A stretch of DNA of 31,936 nucleotides from UBA9676 sp035532275 (GCA_035532275.1 DATKRG010000124.1:1-31936); one strand, 5' to 3'; positions 6,886-14,694 are shown, numbered from the stretch's first letter. The notes: generated by a model not told the origin, from the letters alone. Translations and numbers: made by a program.

Positions 6886-7897
6886 GCTCGGCGCGGACCC
6901 CGAGCAGCCGGACCGGGCCTCGCTGCGTGAACTGATCGAGCGCGGCCAGCGCTGCCCGCTCGATCGGCCCGGCATCCCAGGTCGCCGCCGCCAGCGGGCG
7001 GCCGTGCGTGTGGGTGAAGAACGGCGCATACCGGACCTTGACAACGACCCGGACGGCGGGCCGCTGCTCACTGGCGATCTCGGCGGCCACCTGCGCGGCC
7101 AGCCGCGCGACCTCGCGCCGCACCTGCTCCCAGTCGGACAGGTCCTGCTGGAAGGTGACCTCCCGGCCACGGGAACGGGGCACGTAGGGAGCGCTGTGCA
7201 CCGGTGAGGGATCGAGCCCGTGGGCGGTCTGGACCAGCCACGGCCCGATCGTGGGGCCCAGGTGCGTGGCGAGGACGCGCGGGTCGGTCCCGGCCAGATC
7301 ACGCACGGTCGTGATGCCCAGCGCGGCCAGCCGTTTGGCGGTCTTGGACCCGATACCCCACAGCGCGTCGGGCGGGCGGTCGCCCAGCACCTGGTCCCAG
7401 GTCTCGCCGGTGAGCCGGAAGACCCCGGCCGGCTTGCCGAACCCGGCGGCCAGCTTGGCCTGGAGCTTGTTCTCGCCGATCCCCACCGTGCACTCCAGAC
7501 GGGCCGCGGCCCGGACGCGATCCTGGATCTGGCGGGCGAGCGCCTCCGGGTCATCGGTGTCGACGGCGAGGAACGCCTCGTCCCAGCCGAAGACTTCCAG
7601 GATCGCGTCGAACTCGGCCAGGGCCGCCATCACCGTGGCGGAGGCCGCCTCGTAGACGTCGCGGTCGACGGGCAGGAACACCGCGTCCGGGCACCGCCGG
7701 TACGCGGTGCGCAGCGGCAGGCCCGAATGCACGCCGAAGGCCCGTGCCTCATACGACGCGGTGCTCACGACGCCACGTTTGGCCGGGTCGCCGTCGCCGC
7801 CGACGACCACCGGCCGCCCGCGCAGTTCGGGACGCCGCAGCACCTCGACGGCCGCGATGAACTGGTCGAGATCCACGTGCAGGACCCAGTGGGCCAT
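6875..7897 (-). CDS. dinB: DNA polymerase IV (Y-family translesion polymerase)
   Basis: Error-prone lesion-bypass polymerase of 340 residues. The first catalytic Asp lies in HVDLDQFIAAVE (residues 7-18), the nucleotide-gripping YEAR is in ASYEARAFGVHSGLP (about 47-61), and the catalytic Asp-Glu pair is in GWDEAFLAVD (Asp106, Glu107). The thumb helix-hairpin-helix segment (WGIGSKTAKRLAALGITTVRDLA) and a little-finger domain up to VRLLGVRAEL follow. The C-terminus lacks the beta-clamp QLxLF-type motif, ending LLGVRAELTR. ATG 7895-7897 gives the canonical MAHWVLHVDLD start; an upstream in-frame start at 7948 would add 17 residues. The gene is divergent from the phospholipase D-like gene and overlaps the universal stress gene at its 3' end. 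Confidence 0.93.
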   Translation of the reverse strand: MAHWVLHVDLDQFIAAVEVLRRPELRGRPVVVGGDGDPAKRGVVSTASYEARAFGVHSGLPLRTAYRRCPDAVFLPVDRDVYEAASATVMAALAEFDAILEVFGWDEAFLAVDTDDPEALARQIQDRVRAAARLECTVGIGENKLQAKLAAGFGKPAGVFRLTGETWDQVLGDRPPDALWGIGSKTAKRLAALGITTVRDLAGTDPRVLATHLGPTIGPWLVQTAHGLDPSPVHSAPYVPRSRGREVTFQQDLSDWEQVRREVARLAAQVAAEIASEQRPAVRVVVKVRYAPFFTHTHGRPLAAATWDAGPIERAALAALDQFTQRGPVRLLGVRAELTR

Positions 7898-7974
7898 GCT
7901 CCAGTCTCGCTCTCGCGGTAGACGCGGCGGCGCCGGCCCGGCCACCATGGCAGTGAGGGAAAGGGGGCCCCGGA

Positions 7975-8652
7975 ATGGCCGATGCCCAATTCGTCTGGGA
8001 TGACCTGGGAAAGTACAAGGCCGAAGGCCGGTTCCTGGACGGGTACCCGAACGACGAGAGAACGTTCTTCGCGCCCCGGGACGACGTCCATGGCCTGCTG
8101 GTGGCGTTGCTGTCCAGCGCGCAGCACTCCGTCGTGGTCAACATGTTCGGCTACGACGACGACGAGCTGAACAAGATCATCCAATCCAAGCTCACCGACG
8201 AGAAGGTCTACGTGCAGATGAGCCTGGACCGCAGCCAGTCCGCCGGCGCGCACGAGAAGCAGATCCTGGCTCAGTGGAACAACGAGGCCTTCGGCAACAG
8301 CATCGCCATCGGGACCAGTTCGGTGCACAACGCCATCTCGCACCTGAAGATCGTGATCGTGGACGGGGTCTACACCGTCAAGGGCTCCACGAACTGGTCG
8401 CTGTCGGGTGAGCAGCAGCAGGACAACGAGCTCAGCCTCAACCGCAACGCGGTGATCGCCGCCGAGACCCGCGCCATTCTCGACCTCAACCACGACTTCA
8501 TGCTCAAGCAGATGGTCGGCACGAAGCTGGACACCTCCACGCTCATGGCCTCGAAAGCCGCCAGCGCCATGCCGCCGCTGCCCCCCGATCCCGCCGCTGC
8601 CAAGCCCGCTGCCAAGCCGGCGGCCAAGCCGGCGGCCCAGCCCACCGCCTAG
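7975..8652 (+). CDS. Phospholipase D-like protein with a single HKD motif
   Basis: Protein of 225 residues with one HxK(x)4D motif: His123, Lys125, Asp130 in HLKIVIVD, followed by GSTNWS (137-142) and QDNE (149-152). This is the arrangement of PLDc_2 single-domain proteins such as Nuc-type endonucleases, which form the active site as homodimers. No signal peptide or membrane segment is seen. The C-terminal 35 residues form a flexible Ala/Lys/Pro tail (repeated AAKPAAKPAA). Possible roles are nuclease or phosphodiesterase; the substrate is unknown. ATG 7975 is preceded by a GGGAAAGGGGG purine tract. The gene converges with the ATP-grasp operon, whose stop is 25 bp away. Confidence 0.87.
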   Translation: MADAQFVWDDLGKYKAEGRFLDGYPNDERTFFAPRDDVHGLLVALLSSAQHSVVVNMFGYDDDELNKIIQSKLTDEKVYVQMSLDRSQSAGAHEKQILAQWNNEAFGNSIAIGTSSVHNAISHLKIVIVDGVYTVKGSTNWSLSGEQQQDNELSLNRNAVIAAETRAILDLNHDFMLKQMVGTKLDTSTLMASKAASAMPPLPPDPAAAKPAAKPAAKPAAQPTA

Positions 8653-8676
8653 CCCACGGCCTGGCCTCCGGCGGCC

Positions 8677-9537
8677 TCACACGCAGGCGCGCAGGACCGC
8701 GGCGGCCAGGTCGAAGCCGAAGCAGGGCTGCATGCTGGTGAAGTCCGGGCAGCTGTTGACCTCCAGGACCCGGGGTCCGCGGGCGGTCCGCAGGATGTCA
8801 ACGCCGGCGTGGCGAAGTCCCAGGGCGGTCACGGCGCTGTCCGCGAGCGCCAGCTCCTGCGCCGTCAGCCCGGCCGGGGACTGGGCCGCGCCGCCAGCGA
8901 TGTTGCTGCGCCACTCGCCGGCGCCAGCGGTCCGCTCGGTGGCCGCCAGCAGCCCGCCGCCGGTGATGACGGCCCGGACGCTGCGGCCCGCGCATTCGGT
9001 GACCTCCGGCTGGATGACGAGCGCACCGGGCCCGTCGGCCATGAGCTCGCCGAACGCGGCCGCCAGCGCGTCCGGCCCGCCGGCCCGCCGCACCCACATG
9101 CCCCGGGCGCCATGCGTCCGTTTCAGCACCACCGGGTAGCCGAGGCGGTCCGCGGCGGCGCGCACCTGAGGCAGGTCAGCCGGGCAGATCTCGGTGGCGA
9201 CCTGCGCCACACCGGCCTTTGCGAGCCGCCCGGCGGTGGCCGCCTTGTCGTCGGCGAGCAGGACGCTGTCGACGGGGTTCTGCATCCTGGCCGTCCAGGA
9301 CAGGACGCGCAGCGCGTGCACGGCGGCCGGATAGCCGAACAGGAGATAGGGGGCGACGCTGCCGGCCTGGACCGGGCCCGACCGGTCCGCCACGAGCGCC
9401 TCCCCGCCGGGGCCGATGCTCACCGCCAGCGAGGCCATGTCGACGGCACGCACGGCGATACCCAGGGAGCCGGCGGTTGCCAGCAGCCGGTCGGCGACGT
9501 TGGTGGCAAGGGGATTCCGGGCGACAGCGAGGGTCAT
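8677..9537 (-). CDS. RimK-like ATP-grasp ligase (second of a tandem pair)
   Basis: Protein of 286 residues. The ATP-grasp core is clear: DDKAATAGRLAKAGV (start of central domain), VVLKRTHGARGMWV (nucleotide-binding strand and glycine loop), a RimK-type SVRAVITGGGLLAATER...GEWRSNIAGGA segment, and the metal-binding end RVLEVNSCPDF with Glu and Asn intact. Such enzymes activate a carboxylate as acyl phosphate and join it to an amine (RimK, LysX, MptN type); the substrates here cannot be read from sequence. Its ATG overlaps the upstream ATP-grasp stop by 4 bp (ATGA at 9534-9537), so translation is probably coupled. It is the last gene of the flavoenzyme-ligase-ligase operon and is quite different in sequence from its neighbour, so it is not a recent duplicate. 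Confidence 0.88.
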   Translation of the reverse strand: MTLAVARNPLATNVADRLLATAGSLGIAVRAVDMASLAVSIGPGGEALVADRSGPVQAGSVAPYLLFGYPAAVHALRVLSWTARMQNPVDSVLLADDKAATAGRLAKAGVAQVATEICPADLPQVRAAADRLGYPVVLKRTHGARGMWVRRAGGPDALAAAFGELMADGPGALVIQPEVTECAGRSVRAVITGGGLLAATERTAGAGEWRSNIAGGAAQSPAGLTAQELALADSAVTALGLRHAGVDILRTARGPRVLEVNSCPDFTSMQPCFGFDLAAAVLRACV

Positions 9538-10454
9538 CGGGCAGCGCCGTTCAGCCGGGCGACCGCATGGTCGAGGATCGCGCCCGCCACGTCGGCGCCG
9601 GTGACGCCGGTGATGCCGGCGAACCCGGCCCAGGCGTCCACCTCCAGCACCCGGATGGTGCCGCCGGTGTCCTCCAGCATATCCACCCCGCCGAAGTCCA
9701 GCCCGCAGGCCGCGAGCGCGGCCACCGCCGTGCCCGCGGCGGGGTGGCTCACGGCGAGCGGGGAGGCGCTCGCACCCTGGGCCAGGTTCGCCCTGACCTC
9801 GCCCGGCCTGGCCCGCCGCCGCATCAGTGCCACGCAGGTGCGCGCGACCACGTAGGCGCGCAGATCCTGGCCGCCGCCGCCGATCAGCGGCTGCGCCAGG
9901 TAGTGCTCGCGTACCAGGTGATGCCCGGGCACCTGGGGCCGTCTGTCCCACAGCGTGCGCAGGCCGGCCGCCAGCTGGGGGATCGCGGCCAGCGGGGTCA
10001 CCTGGATCCCCTCGCCGCGGACGCCGTGCGCCGGCTTGATGATCACCTCGGCCGCACCCAGTGCCCGCAGGCTCGCCTCGCCCGGTTCGTCGAAGGCGAC
10101 GGTGGGCACGATCGGCACGCCCGCGCCGCGCAGCGCTATGGCGGTGAGCAGCTTGTCGCGGGCGAGGAACGCCGCGCCAGGGTCGTTGAGCACGAGCGTG
10201 CCCTGGGATGCCAGGCAGGCCAGCGCCGGCACGACGATGCCCTGGAAGGGCGACACGGTCCGGTGGATCAGCACCTGCGGCACCGCCGCCCGCCCGTCGT
10301 AGCAGACGGCCATCTGCTCGTCCGAGAGCCGCATCTCCAGCAGATGCGGCTGCCAGGTGAGCAGGCGCAGGTCCCTGGCACGCGCCGCCCGGCGCAGCAG
10401 GGACCAGTTCTCGCCGCGCTCGGCAGGGTAGTGGACGACCGTGATGCCGGTCAT
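9534..10454 (-). CDS. RimK-like ATP-grasp ligase (first of a tandem pair)
   Basis: Protein of 306 residues. The pre-ATP-grasp domain is followed by NDPGAAFLARDKLLTAIALRGAGVP, the nucleotide-binding VIIKPAHGVRGEGI, the RimK-type QDLRAYVVARTCVALMRRRA and VRANLAQGA, and finally GVDMLEDTG...VLEVDAWAGFAGI. The usual metal-binding E-V-N-x-x-P reads E-V-D-A-W-A here: Asn is replaced by Asp and the Pro is lost. This is reminiscent of EVNAVAGW-type ends in MptN-like glutamate ligases, but it may also alter the metal site. It presumably forms an amide bond in concert with the next gene. ATGA overlaps join it both to the flavoenzyme (10451-10454) and to the second ligase (9534-9537). Confidence 0.88.
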   Translation of the reverse strand: MTGITVVHYPAERGENWSLLRRAARARDLRLLTWQPHLLEMRLSDEQMAVCYDGRAAVPQVLIHRTVSPFQGIVVPALACLASQGTLVLNDPGAAFLARDKLLTAIALRGAGVPIVPTVAFDEPGEASLRALGAAEVIIKPAHGVRGEGIQVTPLAAIPQLAAGLRTLWDRRPQVPGHHLVREHYLAQPLIGGGGQDLRAYVVARTCVALMRRRARPGEVRANLAQGASASPLAVSHPAAGTAVAALAACGLDFGGVDMLEDTGGTIRVLEVDAWAGFAGITGVTGADVAGAILDHAVARLNGAAR

Positions 10455-11608
10455 CTGGCCGGCCGTGTCCCGGGCGGCGCCGCCTGCGGCCCGCCGGCCA
10501 GCGCGGGCCGCGACAGCGAGAACCGCCCGCCCGGCAGCCCGGTGTCTTCGCCCAGGGCCAGGCCGGCCAGGACCTCACCGAGCAGGGGACCGAACTTGAA
10601 CGCGTGGCCGGAGCAGCCGCCGGCGACGACGACCGGCCCCTCCCGGTCGAGCACGAAGTCCTCGTCGGCGGTCATCGTGTACAGGCAGGTCTCCGGCGCG
10701 AAGCCGGCCGGGCGCAGGCCCGGCAGCCGGCTGCGTACGTAACTGGCGGCGGCCTCCTCCAGCGCGGGGTCGATCCGGCCGAACGGCCCGTCCCGCGGAT
10801 CGACCTCCCGGCCGGGCACGTGCGCCGCCACCTTGACGCCCGGGGCGCCGCCGGCCCTGGGCACGACATACCAGCTGGGGGCCGCCGAGGGCCACTCGAT
10901 CAGGGTGGGCCAGGAGGCGGCGCCGGGCCCGGCTGGTGCGAAGTAGCGGACCTGCTGCAAGGTCGCCGCCAGCGGCGGGACGCGCGCCACCGCCCCGGCC
11001 AGCAGGCCTGCCAGCCACGGGCCTGCGGCCACGACCGCTACCCGGGCGCAGATGTCGCCCCCGGCCGTGTGCAGCACCGCCCGGCCGCCGCCGGTGTCGA
11101 TGCGCAGCACCTGCGTCCGGGGCCGCACCTGGACGCCGTCACGCTGGGCCAGCCGCTGCAGCGCGGCGACGGTGCGGTCCGCCAGGCACACTCCAGAATC
11201 TGGCTGGTAGAGCATCCGCTCGCCGGGGTCGGCCGCTATCTGAGGGAACCGGGCGCCGATCTGCGGCGCCGCCAGCCACTCGTGATCCACCCCGCACTCC
11301 GCCAGCGCCGCCGCACACCCGGCCGCACCGGGCCCCGCGTCCAGCCCGCCGGTCCTGAGCAGCAGTCTCTCGCCCGCCTCCCGTTCCAGGCGCGCCCAGG
11401 CCTCGCCCGCCCGGACGGCCATCCGCACGTAGCCGGGGTCGGGGTAGGACAGCCGGAAGATGCGGGTCACGCCATGCGAGGACCCCCGGGCGTGACCTGG
11501 CTCGAACTGCTCGAGCAGGACTGTCGCGACCCCGCGCGCCCCGAGCGAGCGTGCCGCGGCGGACCCGAGCAGGCCGCCTCCCACGACCGCGACCTCGACC
11601 CGTTCCAC
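10451..11608 (-). CDS. Monomeric sarcosine oxidase / N-methyltryptophan oxidase family flavoenzyme
   Basis: Protein of 385 residues of the MSOX/MTOX family, which oxidises secondary amines and cyclic imino acids to imines with release of H2O2. N-terminal FAD dinucleotide fold VVGGGLLG (8-15); active-site segment GSSHGVTRIFR with His45 and Arg49 as in MSOX; Lys259 (GVKVAAH) at the place of the oxygen-activating Lys265; Cys308 in ETCLYTMTADEDF aligning with the covalent FAD-linking Cys315; and GGCSGHAFKFGP. All key residues are retained, so an active, covalently flavinylated oxidase is likely. The family also contains NikD, which makes picolinate for nikkomycin. The start is GTG 11606-11608, with no Shine-Dalgarno but TATCAT 7 bases upstream, suggesting a leaderless mRNA. 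First gene of the operon with two ATP-grasp ligases. Confidence 0.9.
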   Translation of the reverse strand: MERVEVAVVGGGLLGSAAARSLGARGVATVLLEQFEPGHARGSSHGVTRIFRLSYPDPGYVRMAVRAGEAWARLEREAGERLLLRTGGLDAGPGAAGCAAALAECGVDHEWLAAPQIGARFPQIAADPGERMLYQPDSGVCLADRTVAALQRLAQRDGVQVRPRTQVLRIDTGGGRAVLHTAGGDICARVAVVAAGPWLAGLLAGAVARVPPLAATLQQVRYFAPAGPGAASWPTLIEWPSAAPSWYVVPRAGGAPGVKVAAHVPGREVDPRDGPFGRIDPALEEAAASYVRSRLPGLRPAGFAPETCLYTMTADEDFVLDREGPVVVAGGCSGHAFKFGPLLGEVLAGLALGEDTGLPGGRFSLSRPALAGGPQAAPPGTRPAR

Positions 11609-11615
11609 GGCCGCG

Positions 11616-11621
11616 ATGATA
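11616..11621 (-). promoter_or_regulatory. -10 element, leaderless start of flavoenzyme operon
   Basis: TATCAT on the minus strand matches TATAAT in 5 of 6 positions and lies 7 bases before the GTG start, so transcription would begin at or next to the start codon. No good -35 is seen. Confidence 0.45.
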
Positions 11622-11728
11622 ACCCGGCGCCGCCAGCCGGCCCGGATGCGGCCAGCTCAGGCCGGTCTGGCGGTCAGTGGCGCGTGGATGGTGACGTAGG
11701 CCGCTTCATTGACCAGGATCGGCCCGGA

Positions 11729-11757
11729 TTGCTGAGTCTGTCGACCGGACTTAGCAT
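11729..11757 (+). promoter_or_regulatory. Leaderless promoter of HxlR remnant and methyltransferase
   Basis: TTGCTG (11729-11734), a 17-bp spacer, then TAGCAT (11752-11757), then 6 bases to ATG 11764. The spacing fits a housekeeping sigma promoter with the transcript starting on the start codon. There is no Shine-Dalgarno. Confidence 0.5.
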
Positions 11758-11763
11758 GCGAGC

Positions 11764-11901
11764 ATGAGACGGCCCTGGATTCTCGACTACGAGACCGCCA
11801 ACTGCACCATCGCCGCGACGGTGGGCATCACCGGCGAGAAGTGGACCTTCCTGGTGCTGCGGGAGGCGTTCAACGGCGCCCGCCGGTTCGACGCCTCATG
11901 A
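11764..11901 (+). pseudogene. HxlR-type regulator N-terminal remnant (45 codons)
   Basis: The reading frame from ATG 11764 to TGA 11899-11901 encodes 45 residues. They match the N-terminus of HxlR-family winged-helix regulators: NCTIAATVGITGEKWTFLVL and REAFNGARRFDAS correspond to the family pattern C.IA..L..IGEKWT.LILREAF.G.RRFD. A full regulator has about 100-150 residues, so the recognition helix and wing are gone, and no continuation is visible in other frames downstream, where the methyltransferase begins at once. The frame still has a good leaderless promoter, and its stop overlaps the methyltransferase ATG (ATGA). It may now act as a translated leader. A deletion that joined the regulator start to the next gene is the simplest origin. 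Confidence 0.72.
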
Positions 11902-12659
11902 TCTTCGACGTCAGCGCCGACGCTTACCTGCGTTTCATGGGGCGGTACTCGGAGCCGCTAGCAGCCGGGTTCGCCGACATGGCCGCGGTGCGGCGCGGCC
12001 AGCGAGCACTGGACGTGGGCTGCGGGCCGGGCGCGCTGACGGCCGAGCTGGTCGCCCGGCTGGGCGCGGACGCGGTCTGCGCCGTCGACCCCTCGGAGCA
12101 GTTCGCCGCCGCGGTGAGGGAGCGGCTGCCGGGGGCGGAGATCACCATTTCGGCCGCAGAACGGCTGCCGTTCGGTGACCGTGTCTTCGACGTGACTCTC
12201 GCCCAGCTCGTCGTCCATTTCATGGCCGACCCGGTGGCGGGCCTGCGCGAGATGGGCCGGGTGACCCGGCCTGGTGGGGTGGTCGCGGCCTGTGTCTGGG
12301 ATCACGGCGGCGGCCGCGGCCCCCTGACCACGTTCTGGCGGGCCGTGCGCGACCTGGATCCGGCGGCTCCCGACGAATCGGACCTGGCCGGCGTCGGCGA
12401 GGGTCAGCTGGCCGGGCTCGCCGCCCAGGCCGGGCTCATCGTGGCCCAGGCTGGCACGCTGACCGTCCGGGTCCGGTATGCCTTGTTCGAGCAGTGGTGG
12501 CAGCCCTTCACGCTCGGTGTTGGCCCGGCCGGTGCCTATGTGGCGTCGCTGTCCGCGCAGCGCCGCGACCAGCTGCGCGAGCGCTGCCGGGAGCTGCAGG
12601 GCGCCGGCCCGGGAGAGGTCAGCGCCACCGCGTGGGCGGTGGTGGCCCACCCCGGCTGA
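11898..12659 (+). CDS. Class I SAM-dependent methyltransferase
   Basis: Protein of 253 residues with a Rossmann methyltransferase fold: motif I LDVGCGPGALTAEL (about 36-49), an acidic end of strand 2 in AVDPSEQF, RLPFGDRVFDVTLAQLVVHFM (motifs II/post I) and the post-motif MGRVTRPGGVVAACVWD. This is the UbiE/Methyltransf_11 type; the substrate is unknown. The N-terminus (MIFDVSADAYLRFMGRYSEPLA) is complete for this subfamily. ATG 11898-11900 overlaps the stop of the HxlR remnant, which suggests translational coupling. The gene converges with the penicillin-binding protein gene, 12 bp apart. Confidence 0.9.
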   Translation: MIFDVSADAYLRFMGRYSEPLAAGFADMAAVRRGQRALDVGCGPGALTAELVARLGADAVCAVDPSEQFAAAVRERLPGAEITISAAERLPFGDRVFDVTLAQLVVHFMADPVAGLREMGRVTRPGGVVAACVWDHGGGRGPLTTFWRAVRDLDPAAPDESDLAGVGEGQLAGLAAQAGLIVAQAGTLTVRVRYALFEQWWQPFTLGVGPAGAYVASLSAQRRDQLRERCRELQGAGPGEVSATAWAVVAHPG

Positions 12660-12671
12660 CGGCGGGCGGGG

Positions 12672-14345
12672 TCACACGTGCCGCAGGAACGAGTTCGCTA
12701 TCGGGCCCGCCGCGTCGGCCCCGACGCCACCGCCTTCGACCAGCACCGCGAAGGCAAGGTCGCCGCGGTAGCCGATGAACCACGAATGCGACGGCGGGTT
12801 GCGGCCGCTGCCGTACTCGGCCGTCCCGGTCTTGCCGTAGACCCCGGGCGGGAGGCCGACGTGGGAGGCGGTGCCGATGGTGACCACTGCCCGCATCATC
12901 GGCCGCAGGGTGTCCAGGATCGCGGGGCTGAGCTTGCGCGGATGGGTGGCCTGCGGTGGCGCGGGGCTGAGGACCAGCTGCGGTGGCCGCCAGGTGCCGT
13001 CCTCGATCGCCGCCGCCTCGGCGGCCTGGCTCAGCGGGTTGACCAGATCGGTTCCCTGGCCGAAGGCGTCGGCCGCGAGATCGACCGGCTGGTGCGGGGT
13101 GGTGAAGTGGCCCAGCGTGGCCGGGATGCCCAGCGCAGGCTGGGCGTTGAAGCCGAACCGGTCCGCCATCGACGCGAGCGCTGACCCGGTCAGCCGCTGG
13201 GTGGCGAGCATGGCGAAGGTGGAGTTGCACGAGATCGCGAAGGCGGTCTGCAGGCTGGTGGTGCCCACCTGCTCGTTGTCGAAGTTGTGGAACGTCCTGC
13301 CGTCGATGACCACCTGGCCCGGACACTGCACTGTGCTGCTGGGGCGCAGCCCTCTCCTGGCGAGGGCGGAGGCGGTCACGATCTTGAATGTTGAGCCGGG
13401 CGGGAACACCCCCTGCAGCGCCCGGTCGAAGCCGCCGGGCCGCTCCACGACCGCGAGTATCCGGCCGGTGGAGGGCTGGAGGGCCACGAAGTCCACCGGC
13501 TTGTTCGTCGCCGCGGACCTGATGGCCTGCGAGGCGGCCAGCTGGTCATGCATGACGATGCTGGTGCGGACCGGCGTGCCGGGCTTGGCCGCGAAACGAG
13601 CTGGCGTCGCGTCGAGGTGGCTGCCCGGGCCCACGATCTGTATCGCCAGCGCCGCCTGCCCGGCCAGCTGAGACTGGTAGGCCTGCTCGATCCCGCCCAG
13701 GCCGATCTGGTCACCGGCCTGGTACGGGGCGCCGAGCTTCTTGGCCTGGGCGGCCGTGGCCGCGACCACGGTGCCGGTCAGCAGCGACAGCGATCCCGAC
13801 TGCGCGGTTGCCTGCGGCGAGCTCAGCACGGTGCCGTCGGCGCCGATTATCTGCGCCCGGGCCGGCCAGGTGGCCTGCAGGGCGAACCGCTCACCCGCCC
13901 GCAGCCCCGGATAGATCGCCGCTGGGCTCCAGTTCACCCACCAGCGGCGGTCGCGCTTGACCAGGCGCAGCTGGCCCTGGTAGGTCCAGGCATGGCCGCT
14001 GGCCAGATCGGCGGTGGCGGTGAACCGTGCCAGCGCCGAGCCGCCGGTCACGGTGACCCGGCCCGGCACCAGATGGATGTGGCGCATGCCGAGTTGGGCC
14101 GCTGTCCGTTGCAAGGGGCCCGCCAGCCCGCCGCTGGGCACGTTCACGCTGACCCGGTTCATGGCCTGGTAGCTGCCGTGCTGCCAGCCGGTCAGGTAGC
14201 TGGCAGCGGTCTGCTGCGGGCTGCCCTTGGTGCGCAGCAGCAGGTACCCGACGCCGGCCCCGGCCACCGCCAGCACCAGCACGACGACGGCCACGATCGC
14301 CGTGACCGCCCGCCGCCGACCCCGGCGTGCGCCGATTTCCTGCAT
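12672..14345 (-). CDS. Penicillin-binding protein, transpeptidase with NTF2-like (MecA_N) domain
   Basis: Membrane-anchored peptidoglycan D,D-transpeptidase of 557 residues. One N-terminal transmembrane helix (about 14-37) is followed by an NTF2-like MecA_N-type domain (about 42-140) and a PBP dimerisation-type region. The transpeptidase domain has SxxK at Ser318-Lys321 (PPGSTFKIVTA), SxN at Ser372-Asn374 (ISCNSTFAML) and KTG at 505-507 (YGKTGTAEYG). No glycosyltransferase domain is present, so it is class B-like, similar to actinobacterial PbpA/Rv2864c-type proteins. All three catalytic motifs are intact. ATG 14343-14345 starts MQEIGARRGRRRAV, a normal basic N-terminus before the membrane helix. 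It is divergent from the ECF sigma operon across a repeat-rich spacer. Confidence 0.93.
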   Translation of the reverse strand: MQEIGARRGRRRAVTAIVAVVVLVLAVAGAGVGYLLLRTKGSPQQTAASYLTGWQHGSYQAMNRVSVNVPSGGLAGPLQRTAAQLGMRHIHLVPGRVTVTGGSALARFTATADLASGHAWTYQGQLRLVKRDRRWWVNWSPAAIYPGLRAGERFALQATWPARAQIIGADGTVLSSPQATAQSGSLSLLTGTVVAATAAQAKKLGAPYQAGDQIGLGGIEQAYQSQLAGQAALAIQIVGPGSHLDATPARFAAKPGTPVRTSIVMHDQLAASQAIRSAATNKPVDFVALQPSTGRILAVVERPGGFDRALQGVFPPGSTFKIVTASALARRGLRPSSTVQCPGQVVIDGRTFHNFDNEQVGTTSLQTAFAISCNSTFAMLATQRLTGSALASMADRFGFNAQPALGIPATLGHFTTPHQPVDLAADAFGQGTDLVNPLSQAAEAAAIEDGTWRPPQLVLSPAPPQATHPRKLSPAILDTLRPMMRAVVTIGTASHVGLPPGVYGKTGTAEYGSGRNPPSHSWFIGYRGDLAFAVLVEGGGVGADAAGPIANSFLRHV

Positions 14346-14453
14346 GGATCAGCCCTGCCCAGCTTCATCCGCCGGCCCGCCCAGGCCAGCGCCCAGGGCC
14401 TCAACCATAACCGCGCTCTCCGGTGGCGGGTCACGAACGAGCCCAAAGAATGC

Positions 14454-14542
14454 GCCCCTCGGGGGGCCGGGACTGAATGCCCCGGGGGTCGGAACTGCTG
14501 CCCCCGGGGGTCGGGTCTGACGCCCCCGGGGGGCGGAACTGA
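14454..14542. repeat. Four imperfect 21-25-bp tandem repeats with CCCCCGGGGG core
   Basis: Copies at 14454-14478, 14479-14499, 14500-14521 and 14522-14542. The common pattern is a self-complementary GCCCC(C)GGGGG core followed by T/G-C-GGAACT or GGGACT/GGGTCT. The GGAACT-like part resembles an ECF -35 element. The array lies between the penicillin-binding protein and ECF sigma genes. It could form cruciforms, bind a dimeric regulator at one-per-two-turns spacing, or be a slippage array. Confidence 0.7.
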
Positions 14543-14648
14543 TCCGGTCCCGGGTTCGGCGACGTAGCCCTGATGGAGACGGACGGCGGAGGAGGCTAGG
14601 GTGCCCGGCACGCTTAACCCGGTGTGGCTGGACGATCCGGTAACGGAG

Positions 14649-14694
14649 CGGCCAGCCACCGGCCAGCGCCGCGGCGTTGCCCGGTGGCTGGCCG
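14649..14694. repeat. Perfect 14-bp inverted repeat, candidate operator or hairpin
   Basis: CGGCCAGCCACCGG (14649-14662) and its exact reverse complement CCGGTGGCTGGCCG (14681-14694) are separated by 18 bp. The right arm overlaps the -35 and spacer of the proposed sigma promoter, so a bound dimer or a hairpin would affect it. If transcription starts further upstream, it would instead be a stem in the 5' leader. Confidence 0.6.
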
